A program made the position numbers and the translations under genes. The notes under the pieces are model-generated. The model made no database searches. It was given only the letters and a program-made list of their open reading frames with translations, and was not told the DNA's origin. This document shows, one piece after another, positions 16,771-24,761 of a stretch of DNA of 64,000 bases (its first letter is position 1; each line of letters opens with the position of its first letter). Origin of the DNA: Clostridia bacterium (GTDB lineage: Bacteria; Bacillota; Clostridia; Christensenellales; Borkfalkiaceae); the NCBI GenBank assembly GCA_900767815.1, contig CAAGAM010000150.1, forward strand, positions 1-64,000, read 5' to 3'.

Positions 16771-17370
16771 ATGATCGCATATATAAAAGGAAAAGTTATA
16801 GACGAGTTCGAGGGCGGAGTAGTCCTCGAAAACAACGGAATAGGCTATGAAATTCAATGCTCGGCAGGGCTTTTGCAAAAACTTTTAACCGACAGAGAAG
16901 GGGGCGTTTACACCTATCTTCAGGTTAAAGAGGACGGGCTGAGCCTTTTCGGATTTGACAACAAAGAAGAAAAACACATGTTTTTGAAGCTTATTTCCAT
17001 TTCGGGGATAGGTCCGAAAATGGCGATGAGCATACTTTCCGGGATGAGAGTGAGCGAACTTGCCACGGCTATCGCAACGAGCGACGTCAAAGGGCTTTCG
17101 AAAATAAAGGGCTTAGGCAAAAAGACGGCGGAGAGGATCATTCTCGAGCTTCGGGAAAGCGTTTCCAAAGAAGCCGCGGAAATCGCCGCGGACGAAATTC
17201 CGTCCGTTGTCGCGCCCTTTTCTTCCGAGGACGAGGACACGGTTATCGCGCTCATGGGCTTAGGATTTTCGGGCGTACAGAGCAGGGCGGCGGTTAAAAC
17301 CGCAAAAGAAAGAGGGGCGAAGTCTATTCAGGATATAATCACCTTCGCGCTTCAGAGTATGGGTAGGTAA
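16771..17370 (+). CDS. ruvA: Holliday junction DNA helicase subunit RuvA
   Basis: The 199-residue protein begins MIAYIKGKVIDEFEGGVVLENNGIGY (quoted in part: N-terminal OB fold), followed by helix-hairpin-helix motifs (ISGIGPKMAMSILSG and KIKGLGKKTAERIILEL) and the C-terminal RuvB-contact domain (EDTVIALMGLGFS). RuvA tetramers hold the four-way junction and load RuvB. Normal length. Confidence 0.95.
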   Translation: MIAYIKGKVIDEFEGGVVLENNGIGYEIQCSAGLLQKLLTDREGGVYTYLQVKEDGLSLFGFDNKEEKHMFLKLISISGIGPKMAMSILSGMRVSELATAIATSDVKGLSKIKGLGKKTAERIILELRESVSKEAAEIAADEIPSVVAPFSSEDEDTVIALMGLGFSGVQSRAAVKTAKERGAKSIQDIITFALQSMGR

Positions 17371-17372
17371 TA

Positions 17373-18413
17373 ATGTTTGACGAAGAAGAAAGCCTGATTG
17401 TCAGCACAAAAACGGAATACGACGAGGTGGAGAACGTTCTCCGCCCGAAGTCGATGGAAGGTTACGTCGGTCAGGAGAAAGCGAAAACGAATCTTTCGGT
17501 GTTCATGCAGTCCGCCAAACTTCGCGGCGAACCGCTCGATCACGTCTTGCTTTACGGTCCTCCGGGGCTTGGTAAAACTACGCTCGCGCACATCATCGCG
17601 GCGGAAATGGGCGTGCAGATAAAGGTAACGTCCGGTCCTTCGATAGAAAAATCGGGCGACCTCGCGGCTATTCTCACCAACCTCAACGAGGGCGACGTTC
17701 TCTTTATCGACGAAATTCACCGTCTTAACCATAACGTCGAGGAGATTTTGTATCCCGCCATGGAGGATTTTTCTCTCGATTTCATTATAGGAAAAGGTCC
17801 GTCGGCAAGGTCGGTGCAGATTCCGCTCAAAAAATTCACTCTTGTCGGCGCGACGACCAAAGCGGGAATGTTAAGTTCTCCTTTGCGCGACAGATTCGGC
17901 GTTATTTTAAGGCTCGAAATGTATTCCGTTGAGGAGCTTGCGGAAATCGTGAGAAGGTCTGCCGAAACGCTCGGCATGCCGATTGCGCACGACGCGTCTT
18001 TGGAGATAGCGAGGAGAAGCCGTGGAACGCCGAGAATCGTCAACAGACTCTTAAAAAGAGTGCGCGATTTCTCGATAGTCATGGATCACACCGAAATCAC
18101 TTACGACGACGCGCGCCACGCTTTGGAGCGGCTCGAAATAGACGAACTCGGGCTTGACAACATCGATATACGGCTTTTAACGTCGATGATAGATAAATTC
18201 GGCGGCGGCCCCGTGGGGCTTGAAACGCTCGCCGCAACCATAAACGAGGACTCGAACACCATAGAGGACGTTTACGAGCCTTATCTTTTGCAGCTCGGAT
18301 TTATTCAGAGAAGCCCGAGGGGCAGAATTCTCATGCCAAAGGCTTACGAACATTTAGGCAGAGAAGTGCCGAGAAAACTCAGAGAACAACTTTCGTTGTT
18401 CGATTTATCCTGA
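17373..18413 (+). CDS. ruvB: Holliday junction helicase motor RuvB
   Basis: The 346-residue AAA+ ATPase has Walker A GPPGLGKTTLA, Walker B LFIDEIHRL, sensor 1 LVGATTKAG, the arginine-finger region SPLRDRFG and a C-terminal winged-helix DNA-binding domain (GFIQRSPRGRILMPKAYEHL). It drives branch migration with RuvA. Stop of ruvA and start of ruvB are 2 bp apart, indicating co-translation. Confidence 0.96.
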   Translation: MFDEEESLIVSTKTEYDEVENVLRPKSMEGYVGQEKAKTNLSVFMQSAKLRGEPLDHVLLYGPPGLGKTTLAHIIAAEMGVQIKVTSGPSIEKSGDLAAILTNLNEGDVLFIDEIHRLNHNVEEILYPAMEDFSLDFIIGKGPSARSVQIPLKKFTLVGATTKAGMLSSPLRDRFGVILRLEMYSVEELAEIVRRSAETLGMPIAHDASLEIARRSRGTPRIVNRLLKRVRDFSIVMDHTEITYDDARHALERLEIDELGLDNIDIRLLTSMIDKFGGGPVGLETLAATINEDSNTIEDVYEPYLLQLGFIQRSPRGRILMPKAYEHLGREVPRKLREQLSLFDLS

Positions 18414-18449
18414 TAAAATGCCGCAATAACGGCAAATGAATAATATATT

Positions 18450-19481
18450 ATGTTAAAAACAAGCGATTTTTATTACGATCTGCCCGAGGAACTGATAGCG
18501 CAAACGCCTCTGGAGCCGAGGGACAGTTCGAGACTTCTGGTATACAACAAAGACACGGACGAAGTTTTTCATCGTCATTTCCGCGATATCGGCGAATATT
18601 TAAAGGCGGGCGATCTGCTCGTCGTCAACACAACGAAAGTTTACCCCGCAAGGATTTACGCTTACACCGAGCATGGCGGAAAGGTTGAAATACTTCTCCT
18701 TAAAAGGCTTAATCTCACCGATTGGGAATGCCTCGTGAAACCGGGGAAAAAGTGCAAAGAGGGCGTTGTTCTCGTAATAAACGAGGAATTGAAAGCTGAA
18801 ATAATTTCCCGCACGGAGGACGGCGGCAGAGTGGTCCGCTTTATTTTCGACGGGGTTTTCGAGGATATACTTTCGAGGGTCGGAGAAATGCCGCTTCCGC
18901 CGTATATTCACGAAAAACTTAAGGATAAAGACCGATATCAGACGGTTTACTGCAAGCAGGAAGGTTCGGCGGCGGCTCCCACGGCGGGGCTTCATTTTAC
19001 TTTGAGGCTTATAGACGAACTTAAAGCAAAAGGAGTGGAATTTGCCGAGGTGCAGTTAAACGTCGGATTGGGGACGTTCCGCCCCGTTAAGGTGGACGAC
19101 GTCGAAAACCATAAAATGCACACCGAGTTTTATAAAATCGACGAGGAAAACGCCGAAAAGATAAACAAGGCTAAGCGCGAGGGGAGAAGGATAATCGCCG
19201 TCGGAACGACGAGCGTAAGAACTCTCGAAACGGTTGCGGACGAAAACGGATTCGTAAGGGCGCAATCGGGAGATACGAGCATTTTCATCTATCCGCCTTA
19301 TAAATATAAATGCGTCGATTGCCTCATAACCAACTTTCACTTGCCCGAAAGCACGCTTGTAATGCTTGTCGCGGCGTTCACCTCGCGCGAGAAAATTCTC
19401 GGACTATATAATCTCGCCGTCAAAGAGCGTTACAGATTTTTCTCGTTCGGCGACGCGATGTTTATAACGAATAACAAATAA
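18450..19481 (+). CDS. queA: S-adenosylmethionine:tRNA ribosyltransferase-isomerase
   Basis: The 343-residue protein has QueA signatures: FYYDLPEELIAQTPLEPRDSSRLL near the start (shortened: YDLPEELIAQTPLEPRDSS), GSAAAPTAGLHFT in the middle and GTTSVRTLE. It adds the epoxycyclopentane ring of SAM onto preQ1 in tRNA, one step before queuosine. It is followed by tgt, the enzyme that inserts preQ1, so the two act in sequence. No ribosome-binding site is obvious. Confidence 0.94.
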   Translation: MLKTSDFYYDLPEELIAQTPLEPRDSSRLLVYNKDTDEVFHRHFRDIGEYLKAGDLLVVNTTKVYPARIYAYTEHGGKVEILLLKRLNLTDWECLVKPGKKCKEGVVLVINEELKAEIISRTEDGGRVVRFIFDGVFEDILSRVGEMPLPPYIHEKLKDKDRYQTVYCKQEGSAAAPTAGLHFTLRLIDELKAKGVEFAEVQLNVGLGTFRPVKVDDVENHKMHTEFYKIDEENAEKINKAKREGRRIIAVGTTSVRTLETVADENGFVRAQSGDTSIFIYPPYKYKCVDCLITNFHLPESTLVMLVAAFTSREKILGLYNLAVKERYRFFSFGDAMFITNNK

Positions 19482-19489
19482 AAAACGAC

Positions 19490-20611
19490 ATGGAAAAATT
19501 TTACTTCGAAACTATAAAACAGGATCCCGAAACGGGGGCGAGAGCAGGCATACTGCACACCCCGCACGGAGACATAGAAACCCCCGTATACATGCCCGTC
19601 GGCACACAGGCGACGGTTAAAGGCGTTTATCCGAGAGATCTGAAAGAAGCGGGTTCGCAGATAATTCTTGCAAACACTTATCACTTGTTCATGCGCCCCG
19701 GCGACGAAATAGTCAGAAACGCGGGCGGTCTGCACAAGTTCATGAACTGGGACAAGCCTATTTTAACCGACAGCGGCGGGTTTCAGGTCTTTTCGCTTGC
19801 AAAACTCAATAACATTAAGGACGAAGGCGTAACTTTCAGCTCCAACGTCGACGGTAGCAAGCATTTCATTACGCCCGAAAGAGCGATCGATATCGAGAAC
19901 AACCTCGGCGCGGATATAATAATGGCGTTCGATCAGTGCAGCGAATACGGCGCGGATTATAAATCGAGCGTGAAAGCCATGAAGCGCACCCTTTCCTGGC
20001 TCGACAGATGTTACAATCATCATAAAAACGAAAATCAGGCTCTTTTCCCGATAGTTCAGGGCAACGTTTTCAAAGACCTCAGAGCTACGTCGCTTAAAGA
20101 GACCATACCGTATGCGAAGTACGGAATAGGTATCGGCGGGCTTTCCGTCGGCGAGCCGAAAGAGCTTATGTACGACGTTATGGATTCCATGCTCCCGAAC
20201 TATCCCGCGCATATCCCGAGATACCTCATGGGCGTAGGCAGCCCCGATTGTCTTGTGGAAGGAGTTTATCGCGGAATAGATATGTTCGATTGCGTTCTGG
20301 CAACCCGTATCGCGAGAAACGGTACCGCTATGACTTCGCAAGGCAAAATCGTCGTGAGAAACGGCAAATATAAAGAAGATTTCACCCCGCTCGACCCCGA
20401 ATGCGATTGCTATTGCTGTAAAAATTACACAAAGGCATATCTTCGCCACATGGTCAACGTGAACGAAATGATGGGCGGAATGCTTTTAAGCCTTCACAAC
20501 ATAACCTATCTTCACAAACTGATGAAGGGTATAAGAAATTCCATTCTCGGCGGTTATTTCAAGGATTTCAGAAAGGAATTTTACAAGAAATACGAAAACA
20601 GAGATATCTGA
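19490..20611 (+). CDS. tgt: Queuine/preQ1 tRNA-guanine transglycosylase
   Basis: The 373-residue TIM-barrel enzyme has GTQATVKGV at the start, the catalytic region LTDSGGFQVFSL, substrate motif GIGGLSVGEPKE, a second catalytic acid in DCVLATRIARNG, and a zinc site CDCYCCKNYTKAYLRH. It exchanges guanine-34 for preQ1 in tRNAs with GUN anticodons. It begins 8 bp after queA in the same operon. Confidence 0.95.
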   Translation: MEKFYFETIKQDPETGARAGILHTPHGDIETPVYMPVGTQATVKGVYPRDLKEAGSQIILANTYHLFMRPGDEIVRNAGGLHKFMNWDKPILTDSGGFQVFSLAKLNNIKDEGVTFSSNVDGSKHFITPERAIDIENNLGADIIMAFDQCSEYGADYKSSVKAMKRTLSWLDRCYNHHKNENQALFPIVQGNVFKDLRATSLKETIPYAKYGIGIGGLSVGEPKELMYDVMDSMLPNYPAHIPRYLMGVGSPDCLVEGVYRGIDMFDCVLATRIARNGTAMTSQGKIVVRNGKYKEDFTPLDPECDCYCCKNYTKAYLRHMVNVNEMMGGMLLSLHNITYLHKLMKGIRNSILGGYFKDFRKEFYKKYENRDI

Positions 20612-20693
20612 TTTCGCGTAAATCGGCTTGTAAATCGCGCAGGTAATCGCTCCGATTGTGAAAAATGACAAAATTTTTTCTTTTTTATATAAA

Positions 20694-20725
20694 TTGACTT
20701 GATTTAACGGATATAAAGATATAAA
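20694..20725 (+). promoter_or_regulatory. Possible promoter of yajC
   Basis: TTGACT (20694-20699) is followed by two AT-rich -10 candidates (GATATA 20718-20723 at 18 nt, TATAAA 20720-20725 at 20 nt). The rest of the 200-bp gap between tgt and yajC shows no other clear feature. Confidence 0.4.
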
Positions 20726-20811
20726 ATATAAAGTAGCCGATTAAAAGACGGATTCGGGGCGAATTTCGTTGAGGTTTTAATTGGCTGCAATAAAAAAACA
20801 GGAGACTAAAA

Positions 20812-21312
20812 ATGTTATTCAATTTACTTGAAAGCGTAACGGAATCCGTACCGTCGTCGACGGGTTCGGCAAAAAACAATACGCAACAGATTATTATCTG
20901 GATAATTCTCGGAGTGGTTCTCGTCGGTTTTATCGTAATGAACTATTTCTCCAACAAAAAGAGAAAAGCTCAGATGGAAGCCGAAAAGGAAAAGAGAAAC
21001 GCCATCAAACCCGGCTTTAAAATCATGACGATCGGCGGCATCGTGGGAACGGTTGTTTCCGTTGACGACGAAGCGAACACTTTCGTTTTGCAGACCGGTT
21101 CGGACGAAAATCCCAACTACATCAAGTTCGATAAAGTTGCTATTTACAGCTCGGAAGACCCGAACGAAGCAAGCGGAAGCGACGCGCACGAAGAGGATAT
21201 AATGCCCGTTTCCGATCCCGAAGAAACGAAAGAGAAAGTCGAAGAGGTGCTTGCGGAAGAAAAAACCGAGGAAGAAAAATCCGAAGAAGACAAAACGGAA
21301 AACAAAGAATAA
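20812..21312 (+). CDS. yajC: Preprotein translocase subunit YajC
   Basis: The 166-residue protein has one N-terminal membrane helix (IIIWIILGVVLVGFIVMNYF), a positive patch (NKKRKAQMEAEKEKRNAIKPG), the conserved GFKIMTIGGIVGTVVSVDDEANTF core (shortened: IMTIGGIVGTVVSV) and an acidic Glu/Lys-rich tail. It associates with SecDF in the Sec membrane complex. GGAGAC precedes the ATG. secD and secF follow shortly downstream, supporting the call. Confidence 0.92.
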   Translation: MLFNLLESVTESVPSSTGSAKNNTQQIIIWIILGVVLVGFIVMNYFSNKKRKAQMEAEKEKRNAIKPGFKIMTIGGIVGTVVSVDDEANTFVLQTGSDENPNYIKFDKVAIYSSEDPNEASGSDAHEEDIMPVSDPEETKEKVEEVLAEEKTEEEKSEEDKTENKE

Positions 21313-21328
21313 TTTGTAATTATATACA

Positions 21329-21363
21329 AAACCTTCGCATAAATATTTAGCGGAGGTTTTTTT
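21329..21363 (+). promoter_or_regulatory. Terminator hairpin that contains the next gene's ribosome-binding site
   Basis: AAACCTTCGC (21329-21338) pairs with GCGGAGGTTT (21350-21359) and is followed by a T run to 21363, immediately before the ATG at 21364. The 3' arm carries GGAGG (21352-21356), the only ribosome-binding site of that gene. The same hairpin would thus both end transcription and hide the translation start. Confidence 0.6.
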
Positions 21364-21747
21364 ATGGAAAAAACAGGTTACGACGGATTCGCGGCTCAGA
21401 TTTTAAAGGGCGTGATAACGGCTCTTTGCATAACGCTCGTTTCGGTTTTGTGTTTCGCGCTTATTTTAAATCTTACGAGTCTCGGCGACGGAGTGATAAA
21501 ACCGGTCAATCGTTTTATCAAGCTCGCGGCTGTTTTTTGCGGCGCGTGCGTTGCCGTCAAAGGCGGGAAAGGTTTTCTGAAAGGCTCGATAATCGGCTTA
21601 TCGGCCACCGTTTTGTCTTTTTTGATATTCGCGCTTATAGGCGGCGGCTTTGATTTCGGGTGGAATATTTTCATAGACGTAATCTGCGGAACGATATCGG
21701 GCGGACTTTCGGGTGCCGTTGCGGTCAATTTGCCCGGGCGCGCGTAA
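21364..21747 (+). CDS. TIGR04086-type membrane protein
   Basis: The 127-residue protein has four predicted membrane helices (about 15-37, 47-65, 70-90 and 98-122) and little else. Small four-helix proteins of this type (TIGR04086) are common next to yajC and secDF in Clostridia, which is the position here. Function is unknown; a link to Sec export is inferred from context only. Its expression may depend on the terminator/ribosome-binding-site hairpin just upstream. Confidence 0.75.
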   Translation: MEKTGYDGFAAQILKGVITALCITLVSVLCFALILNLTSLGDGVIKPVNRFIKLAAVFCGACVAVKGGKGFLKGSIIGLSATVLSFLIFALIGGGFDFGWNIFIDVICGTISGGLSGAVAVNLPGRA

Positions 21748-22112
21748 GACGCGTATAATAAGACGGTGACGGACATAAGAACCGGCTGTCTGTCCTATCT
21801 GCCGTCTGCCTGCCGACTGCAAACCCGAGGGTAATTCTCTCGCTTTGAAAGTTAATATTTTCATCGGTTAAAAACGCCCCGAAACCGCCGCAATGCCATA
21901 ATTTTGCCGTAAAATATCGGTAAAAATCAAAAATAAAAATAATAATTGAATTTTCTCGGTAAAAATTATTGACTTATAACTCGATAAAGTATATAATAAT
22001 ACAGTATATGAAACCGATTATCGGGCAGAGTCGGAAAATGTCGTCACGGCAAAAGGCAAAGCCCGGATATAACAGGTTTCGGAAGTAACTTAGGCAAAAG
22101 CAGGAGGCAATA
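21748..22112 (+). promoter_or_regulatory. Gap before secD with a strong promoter
   Basis: TTGACT (21969-21974), a 17-nt spacer and TATAAT (21992-21997) form a near-consensus promoter 115 bp before secD. The first 200 bp of the gap hold no gene I can support; some G/C-rich short repeats (21775-21830) may fold but show no clear terminator. Confidence 0.75.
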
Positions 22113-23390
22113 ATGAGTAAGACTAAATCGATAGTGATTCTTACTGTATTGGCAATACTTATTGCGTTCTTCGGGGCGGCTAGCTTTGTTTCGTTCGAAA
22201 TTCCGAACAGCACAAAAGACTATAAGTCGATCTTCGGAACGATCGGAAAAGGTATTGACCTTGAAGGCGGATACTATGCCGTTCTTACCCCCAAGTCGGG
22301 CGAAACGGCATCGAGCGAAGATATTGACGCCGTTATCGAAACTTTAAGATCCAGACTTGACGAGAACGGTTATACCGAAGCGACCATCACGAGACAGGAT
22401 AACGGTCTCCGCGTGGAAATCCCCGCAATCGATAATCCCGACGAAGTTATGGAACTTATCGGCGATCAGGGCGAACTTCAGTTCAGAGATTCAAAGGGAA
22501 ACGTTAAGGTAAGAGGCGAACACGTTAAAGACGCAAGATCGGGTTACGACGAAAACGGCAAACCGACCGTGTATCTCGAATTTACGTCCGAGGGCGCAAC
22601 CCTTTTCGCAAGCGCGACGAAGGCAATTGCGGCAAAGGAAGACGGCGTTGAAAACAAGCTCTCCATTTATCTCGGAGACAGGCTTATTTCGTCGCCTACG
22701 GTTTCGGCGGAAATTCCCAACGGACAAGCAACCATTACGGGTATCGATTCTATCGACACCGCTAAAACGATAGCTTCCGTCATAAAGAGCGGATCTTTGA
22801 AAATAGATTTTCAGATCAGCGAATCGAGACAGATAAGCGCAACGCTCGGCGATAACGTCTTAAACGGCGCAATGCTTGCGGCGGGTATCGGTCTTATCGC
22901 GATTTTCATTCTTATGATCGTATTCTACGGCGGAATGGGTATTGCGGCTTCGCTCGCGCTTATGATATACGTAATTTTGTACGTGGCGATTCTCGCTATA
23001 TTCCCGGGCGTTCAGCTTACGTTCCCCGGTATCGCGGGTATCATCCTTTCAATCGGTATGGCGGTTGACGCAAACGTAGTCATTTTCGAAAGAATCAAGG
23101 ACGAATACAGAAACGGCAAGAGAGTTAAAGCCGCTGTGGATTCGGGCTTTAAAAGAGCGGTTATAACCGTCCTCGATTCGAACGTTACGATAATCATCGC
23201 GTCCGTCGTTCTCTGGATATTCTGCTCGGGTTCGATCAAAGGCTTTGCCATAACCCTCGGAATAGGCGTTCTGGTTTCTCTTTTCACGGCTATTTTCGTG
23301 ACGAGAGGTCTTATGGCTGTTTTGAAACCGTTCGGCGGCGAGGAAGAAGGCGTTGCTAAGCTTTACCACCTTAAAAGGAGGGACGCATAA
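22113..23390 (+). CDS. secD: Protein translocase subunit SecD
   Basis: The 425-residue protein has a first membrane helix, a periplasmic-type P1 region with the SecD motif GIDLEGGYYAVL (canonical GLDLRGG replaced by GIDLEGG), and five C-terminal helices with the SecD/F signature GMAVDANVVIFERIKDE. SecD with SecF uses the ion gradient to pull exported proteins across the membrane. GGAGG precedes the ATG. Its TAA overlaps the ATG of secF by one base, so the two are translationally coupled. Confidence 0.94.
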   Translation: MSKTKSIVILTVLAILIAFFGAASFVSFEIPNSTKDYKSIFGTIGKGIDLEGGYYAVLTPKSGETASSEDIDAVIETLRSRLDENGYTEATITRQDNGLRVEIPAIDNPDEVMELIGDQGELQFRDSKGNVKVRGEHVKDARSGYDENGKPTVYLEFTSEGATLFASATKAIAAKEDGVENKLSIYLGDRLISSPTVSAEIPNGQATITGIDSIDTAKTIASVIKSGSLKIDFQISESRQISATLGDNVLNGAMLAAGIGLIAIFILMIVFYGGMGIAASLALMIYVILYVAILAIFPGVQLTFPGIAGIILSIGMAVDANVVIFERIKDEYRNGKRVKAAVDSGFKRAVITVLDSNVTIIIASVVLWIFCSGSIKGFAITLGIGVLVSLFTAIFVTRGLMAVLKPFGGEEEGVAKLYHLKRRDA

Positions 23391-24514
23391 TGAACTCTCT
23401 TAAAACCAAAAACGTTAAAATCGTAGAAAAATTCGTACTTTTCCTTTGCATAAGTTTAGCCGTAATCGCGGCGGGCGTCGTTATGATGTTTGTCGGCGGC
23501 GGCATGAATTTGGGCGTTGAATTTAAAGGCGGTATGACCTTGGAGGTCGGTATCAAAGATATCACCGCCGCTAACTATATCGCTAAAAACGAAGACGCGT
23601 TCAAGTCCGACGTAAACAAGTGGCTTGAGAGCGGCGTTAAGCTCGGCGACGAAACTTACACGTTCAAACCCGCATCCAACGTTCAGAAAGCAGGCGAAGG
23701 AACTTACGAGTTCAGAGTAGATAAAGAAGCAAAAATCGCGGGACAAAGCGACAATTATATCCTTAACACCGAAAGTAAAGGTTTCACCGAAATTTTCTCG
23801 AAAGAAACGGGTCTTATGGCTACCGCCGTTAAGGAACACGTTGTCGAATACGTCAACGCAAAGGCAAATCTTCCTCAGAAAATCACCGTTGACGACGTTA
23901 CCGTAAGAACTCATACGATCGGCAACGACGTCATGAAGGCGACTATCAGAAACGCGGCTATAGCCGTTGCGGTTGCCGTTGCGGCGATTCTCGTTTACAT
24001 TGCTATAAGGTTTACCTGGATATCGGGTTTAGCGGCAATCCTCGCGCTCGTTCACGACGTTCTCGTTATGATTGCGCTCACCACGATTTTCAAAATCCCC
24101 GTAAACTCAACGTTTATTGCGGCTGTAATCACCATTATCGGTTATTCGATCAACGCTACGATCGTTATTTTCGACAGAATCAGAGAGCTTGAAAAAACTC
24201 CGTCGCTTGCCGAAAAAACCGATGCGGAACTTGCAAACAACGCTATCGCAAGCACTCTCTGGAGATCGATTCTTACAACGATTACAACCCTTATAATGAT
24301 CGTTTCGCTTTCGATTTTCGGAAACTCCACCATCAAAGAGTTCTCGCTTCCGATAATCTTCGGACTTATCGCAGGCGCATATTCTTCGGTACTTCTTTCT
24401 GCCTCCATCTGGGTATATTTAAGAAAATTGTTCAGAATGTCCGGTAAAAGACCGAAATTGAAAACCAAAGCCGCTAAAAGCGACGTAATCGAAGTTGCGG
24501 ACGCTCAGGCTTAA
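23390..24514 (+). CDS. secF: Protein translocase subunit SecF
   Basis: The 374-residue protein starts with a membrane helix and the motif NLGVEFKGGMTLEVG (SecF-type FKGG), followed by a P1 domain longer than usual (about residues 60-180) and five helices with SINATIVIFDRIRE. It is coupled to secD. The extra length of the P1 domain is the only unusual feature. A strong terminator follows. Confidence 0.94.
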   Translation: MNSLKTKNVKIVEKFVLFLCISLAVIAAGVVMMFVGGGMNLGVEFKGGMTLEVGIKDITAANYIAKNEDAFKSDVNKWLESGVKLGDETYTFKPASNVQKAGEGTYEFRVDKEAKIAGQSDNYILNTESKGFTEIFSKETGLMATAVKEHVVEYVNAKANLPQKITVDDVTVRTHTIGNDVMKATIRNAAIAVAVAVAAILVYIAIRFTWISGLAAILALVHDVLVMIALTTIFKIPVNSTFIAAVITIIGYSINATIVIFDRIRELEKTPSLAEKTDAELANNAIASTLWRSILTTITTLIMIVSLSIFGNSTIKEFSLPIIFGLIAGAYSSVLLSASIWVYLRKLFRMSGKRPKLKTKAAKSDVIEVADAQA

Positions 24515-24557
24515 TTAAAGCTTAGGTTCAGCTTAAAAGCTGAAAAACAAACACTTT

Positions 24558-24591
24558 CGGGCGGACTTATTATCCGCCCGTTTTTGTTTTT
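24558..24591 (+). terminator. Terminator after secDF
   Basis: CGGGCGGA (24558-24565) and TCCGCCCG (24573-24580) form a perfect stem followed by TTTTTGTTTTT. The rest of the gap to recJ holds an imperfect duplication (TTCTTTATAAAGCCGCT near 24608, TTCTTTATAAAGCTGCT near 24669). Confidence 0.88.
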
Positions 24592-24761
24592 CGGGTAGTT
24601 GAATTTAATTTCTTTATAAAGCCGCTTATCTGCTGTTTTATGAAGATAGAGCATAGTCGAGCTGATAATTTTCTTTATAAAGCTGCTTCAAAGATTTTAT
24701 AAAGATTGAAAGCAAAACTCGGTTAAAGTATATAAATACCCGGGAAGAAAACGGAAAAACA

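Noticed and set aside
20612..20811. Riboswitch before yajC (for example preQ1, given queA and tgt upstream)
   Set aside because: No conserved preQ1 aptamer pattern was seen and yajC is not a queuosine gene; only a possible promoter is supported.
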